From: Cristatella mucedo
Lineage: Eukaryota; Bryozoa; Phylactolaemata; Cristatellidae
Reading direction: 5' to 3'
DNA length: 17,500 bases
Assembly: GCA_009760855.2 (NCBI GenBank)
Contig: WPIO01000085.1
Coordinates: 1,772,501-1,790,000, forward strand
Positions 16,525 to 17,500 of the stretch are shown piece by piece; the stretch's first letter is position 1, and the number at the start of each line of letters is the position of its first letter. The notes under the pieces are model-generated. The model was given only the letters and a program-made list of their open reading frames with translations, was not told the DNA's origin and made no database searches. The position numbers and the translations under genes are program-made.

Positions 16525-16703
16525 CGTCTGTCTCCAGACGAGTGAGGGAGCGAGCAAGCGAGACACGTACGGCGAGCACCTGCTGCATGGTGCACCGTGC
16601 AGCAGGTGTGCACCTGCTGCCTGGTGCACAGGCAGCAAGCAGCTGCGCCCACCTGCGCACGCACGCAGGCAGAGATCTGCCTGTCGTTGGCTGCCTGCGT
16701 GCG
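16525..16703. repeat. Cluster of four inverted repeats
   Basis: Four adjacent hairpins. Arms: 16525-16530/16535-16540 (6 bp); 16577-16587/16598-16608 (11 bp, loop containing palindromic GGTGCACC); 16615-16623/16629-16637 (9 bp); 16660-16672/16691-16703 (13 bp, 18-base loop). All arms are exact. Confidence 0.9.
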
Positions 16704-17210
16704 GCGGGACGAATAATCACTAATGCATCAGGCCGTGCATCTCATTCGCAAGACAGCAGACCGCAGGGCAAAGAAGCTCTCCTGAGCTGACCGCATGAGG
16801 GGGCGTAGAGAGCAGGCGGTGATTCGGATTGCACGGCCAGAGCCTGAGGATCCGGCAGCCTGACCGCTGGCGTATTGCCATTGGTCTGAACACGATGCTA
16901 CGGTGGGCAACCAGTGACATTTGACAGGGATCGAAGCACGACAGGTGGAGCTTGACAGAAGCCCGGCTGCGATGGAGAAATGTCAAAACCGAGGACTCCC
17001 GCCATTGCAATCGGTCACGTGAGGCGGCATCGGGAGCAGGAGGGAGGAGGCCCGCCTGTCGTCGACTGACTTGTCTGAGATCGGTGCATGGACGGCCGAG
17101 CGCCCAGCCGTCGTCGGAGGCAGCCGACATCTCAACTTCGAATGCGGGCATTACTGACGTCCATCGGACCCAGCCTTCAGTGCCAGGCGCAAGAGACAGT
17201 ACTGCGGTGC
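16704..17210. other. No recognisable gene
   Basis: A 171-codon minus frame (17235-16720) is open, but the protein has no recognised domain. Composition-driven openness is the simplest explanation. Confidence 0.5.
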
Positions 17211-17303
17211 TGTTTAGGCTTTGAGTGAGCAACACAAAACTCTCTCATGTGAAACACATATATAGTCGTCGTAGCTTTGCGGAGTTACAGGCGGAGATGC
17301 GTG
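17211..17303 (+). repeat. Unclassified dispersed repeat, copy B
   Basis: Second copy of the 12215-12303 repeat, same orientation: TTTAGGCTTTGAGTGAGC, ACACAAAACTCTC, GCGGAGTTACAGGCGGAGAT. No target-site duplication identified. Confidence 0.7.
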
Positions 17304-17500
17304 ACACGTGACATGACAGCGCTGCTGCACAGCGTCCTTCCACACCTTAGTGACCCCCTCCCAGCCTCCTGTCTCAGGGGTAGGGCACCTGTAGTGCTGG
17401 CCAGCCTTCGAATATTCCGAAAGTACCCGGCCAACCGATGACAGACTGCATTCGTCTCTGACGACTAGGAGGAGGTGAATGATCAGTCAGCACAATAAAT
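17304..17500. other. Unassigned sequence to window end
   Basis: No gene or repeat recognised; ends within ordinary sequence. Confidence 0.4.

Noticed and set aside
16720-17235. 171-codon minus-strand frame
   Set aside because: No recognisable motif, overlaps an unclassified repeat at its 5' end and is plausible by chance at this GC content.
1-17500. CRISPR arrays, operons or phage genes
   Set aside because: Tandem repeats here have no unique spacers, and the window is clearly eukaryotic with spliced exons, SINEs and LINEs.

Overview
The window is animal nuclear DNA, not bacterial. It has GT-AG introns, several tRNA-derived SINEs, an L2/CR1-type LINE fragment, many LINE 3' tails, and dense microsatellites and minisatellites. 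Coding exons are very GC-rich and sit next to (TA)n and (AAT)n tracts. No species can be named from sequence alone. A high-GC3, microsatellite-rich genome such as a lamprey would fit, but that is a guess.

The only gene I can build with confidence lies on the minus strand, from about 4980 down to 1379. Six consecutive exons (4980-4729, 3793-3657, 2599-2469, 2219-2107, 1891-1766, 1584-1379) join in perfect phase through GT-AG introns. They encode about 321 residues homologous along their length to glycosylasparaginase (aspartylglucosaminidase, AGA; Ntn-hydrolase family T2). Each exon is a short stretch of a longer, mostly meaningless reading frame, so an ORF finder alone would miss the gene. 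The residues that hold the substrate in known family members are replaced: nucleophile Thr to Ser, the GRVGD motif to GSVST, and the Thr of TG lost. It looks like a divergent or non-classical family member, possibly a pseudoenzyme, rather than ordinary AGA. The first coding exon (5' side) and the true C-terminus are unresolved.

The layout is as follows. 1-1180: AT-rich, with (TA)n and a duplicated AT-rich block, no gene. 1181-5000: the AGA-like gene, whose introns hold (CA)n, (GT)n, an antisense L2 tail and a 21-bp perfect hairpin. 5000-6360: a (GGC)n tract, an L2 tail and a 22-bp tandem repeat. 6360-8820: three SINE copies and an L2 tail. 8820-10130: GC-rich, with an 18-bp minisatellite and one weak candidate exon on the minus strand. 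10130-12850: no recognisable gene; hairpin, G-runs, a (TC)n tract and a nuclear-receptor-like half-site cluster. 12850-13030: a tRNA-derived SINE with target-site duplication. 13220-14520: 15-bp and 14-bp minisatellites, two L2 tails in inverted orientation and a tRNA-Ala-like relic. 14610-15835: a 5'-truncated, frameshifted L2-type LINE carrying the YADD reverse-transcriptase motif. 15836-17500: no recognisable gene; a cluster of hairpins and a second copy of an unclassified repeat also present at 12.2 kb.
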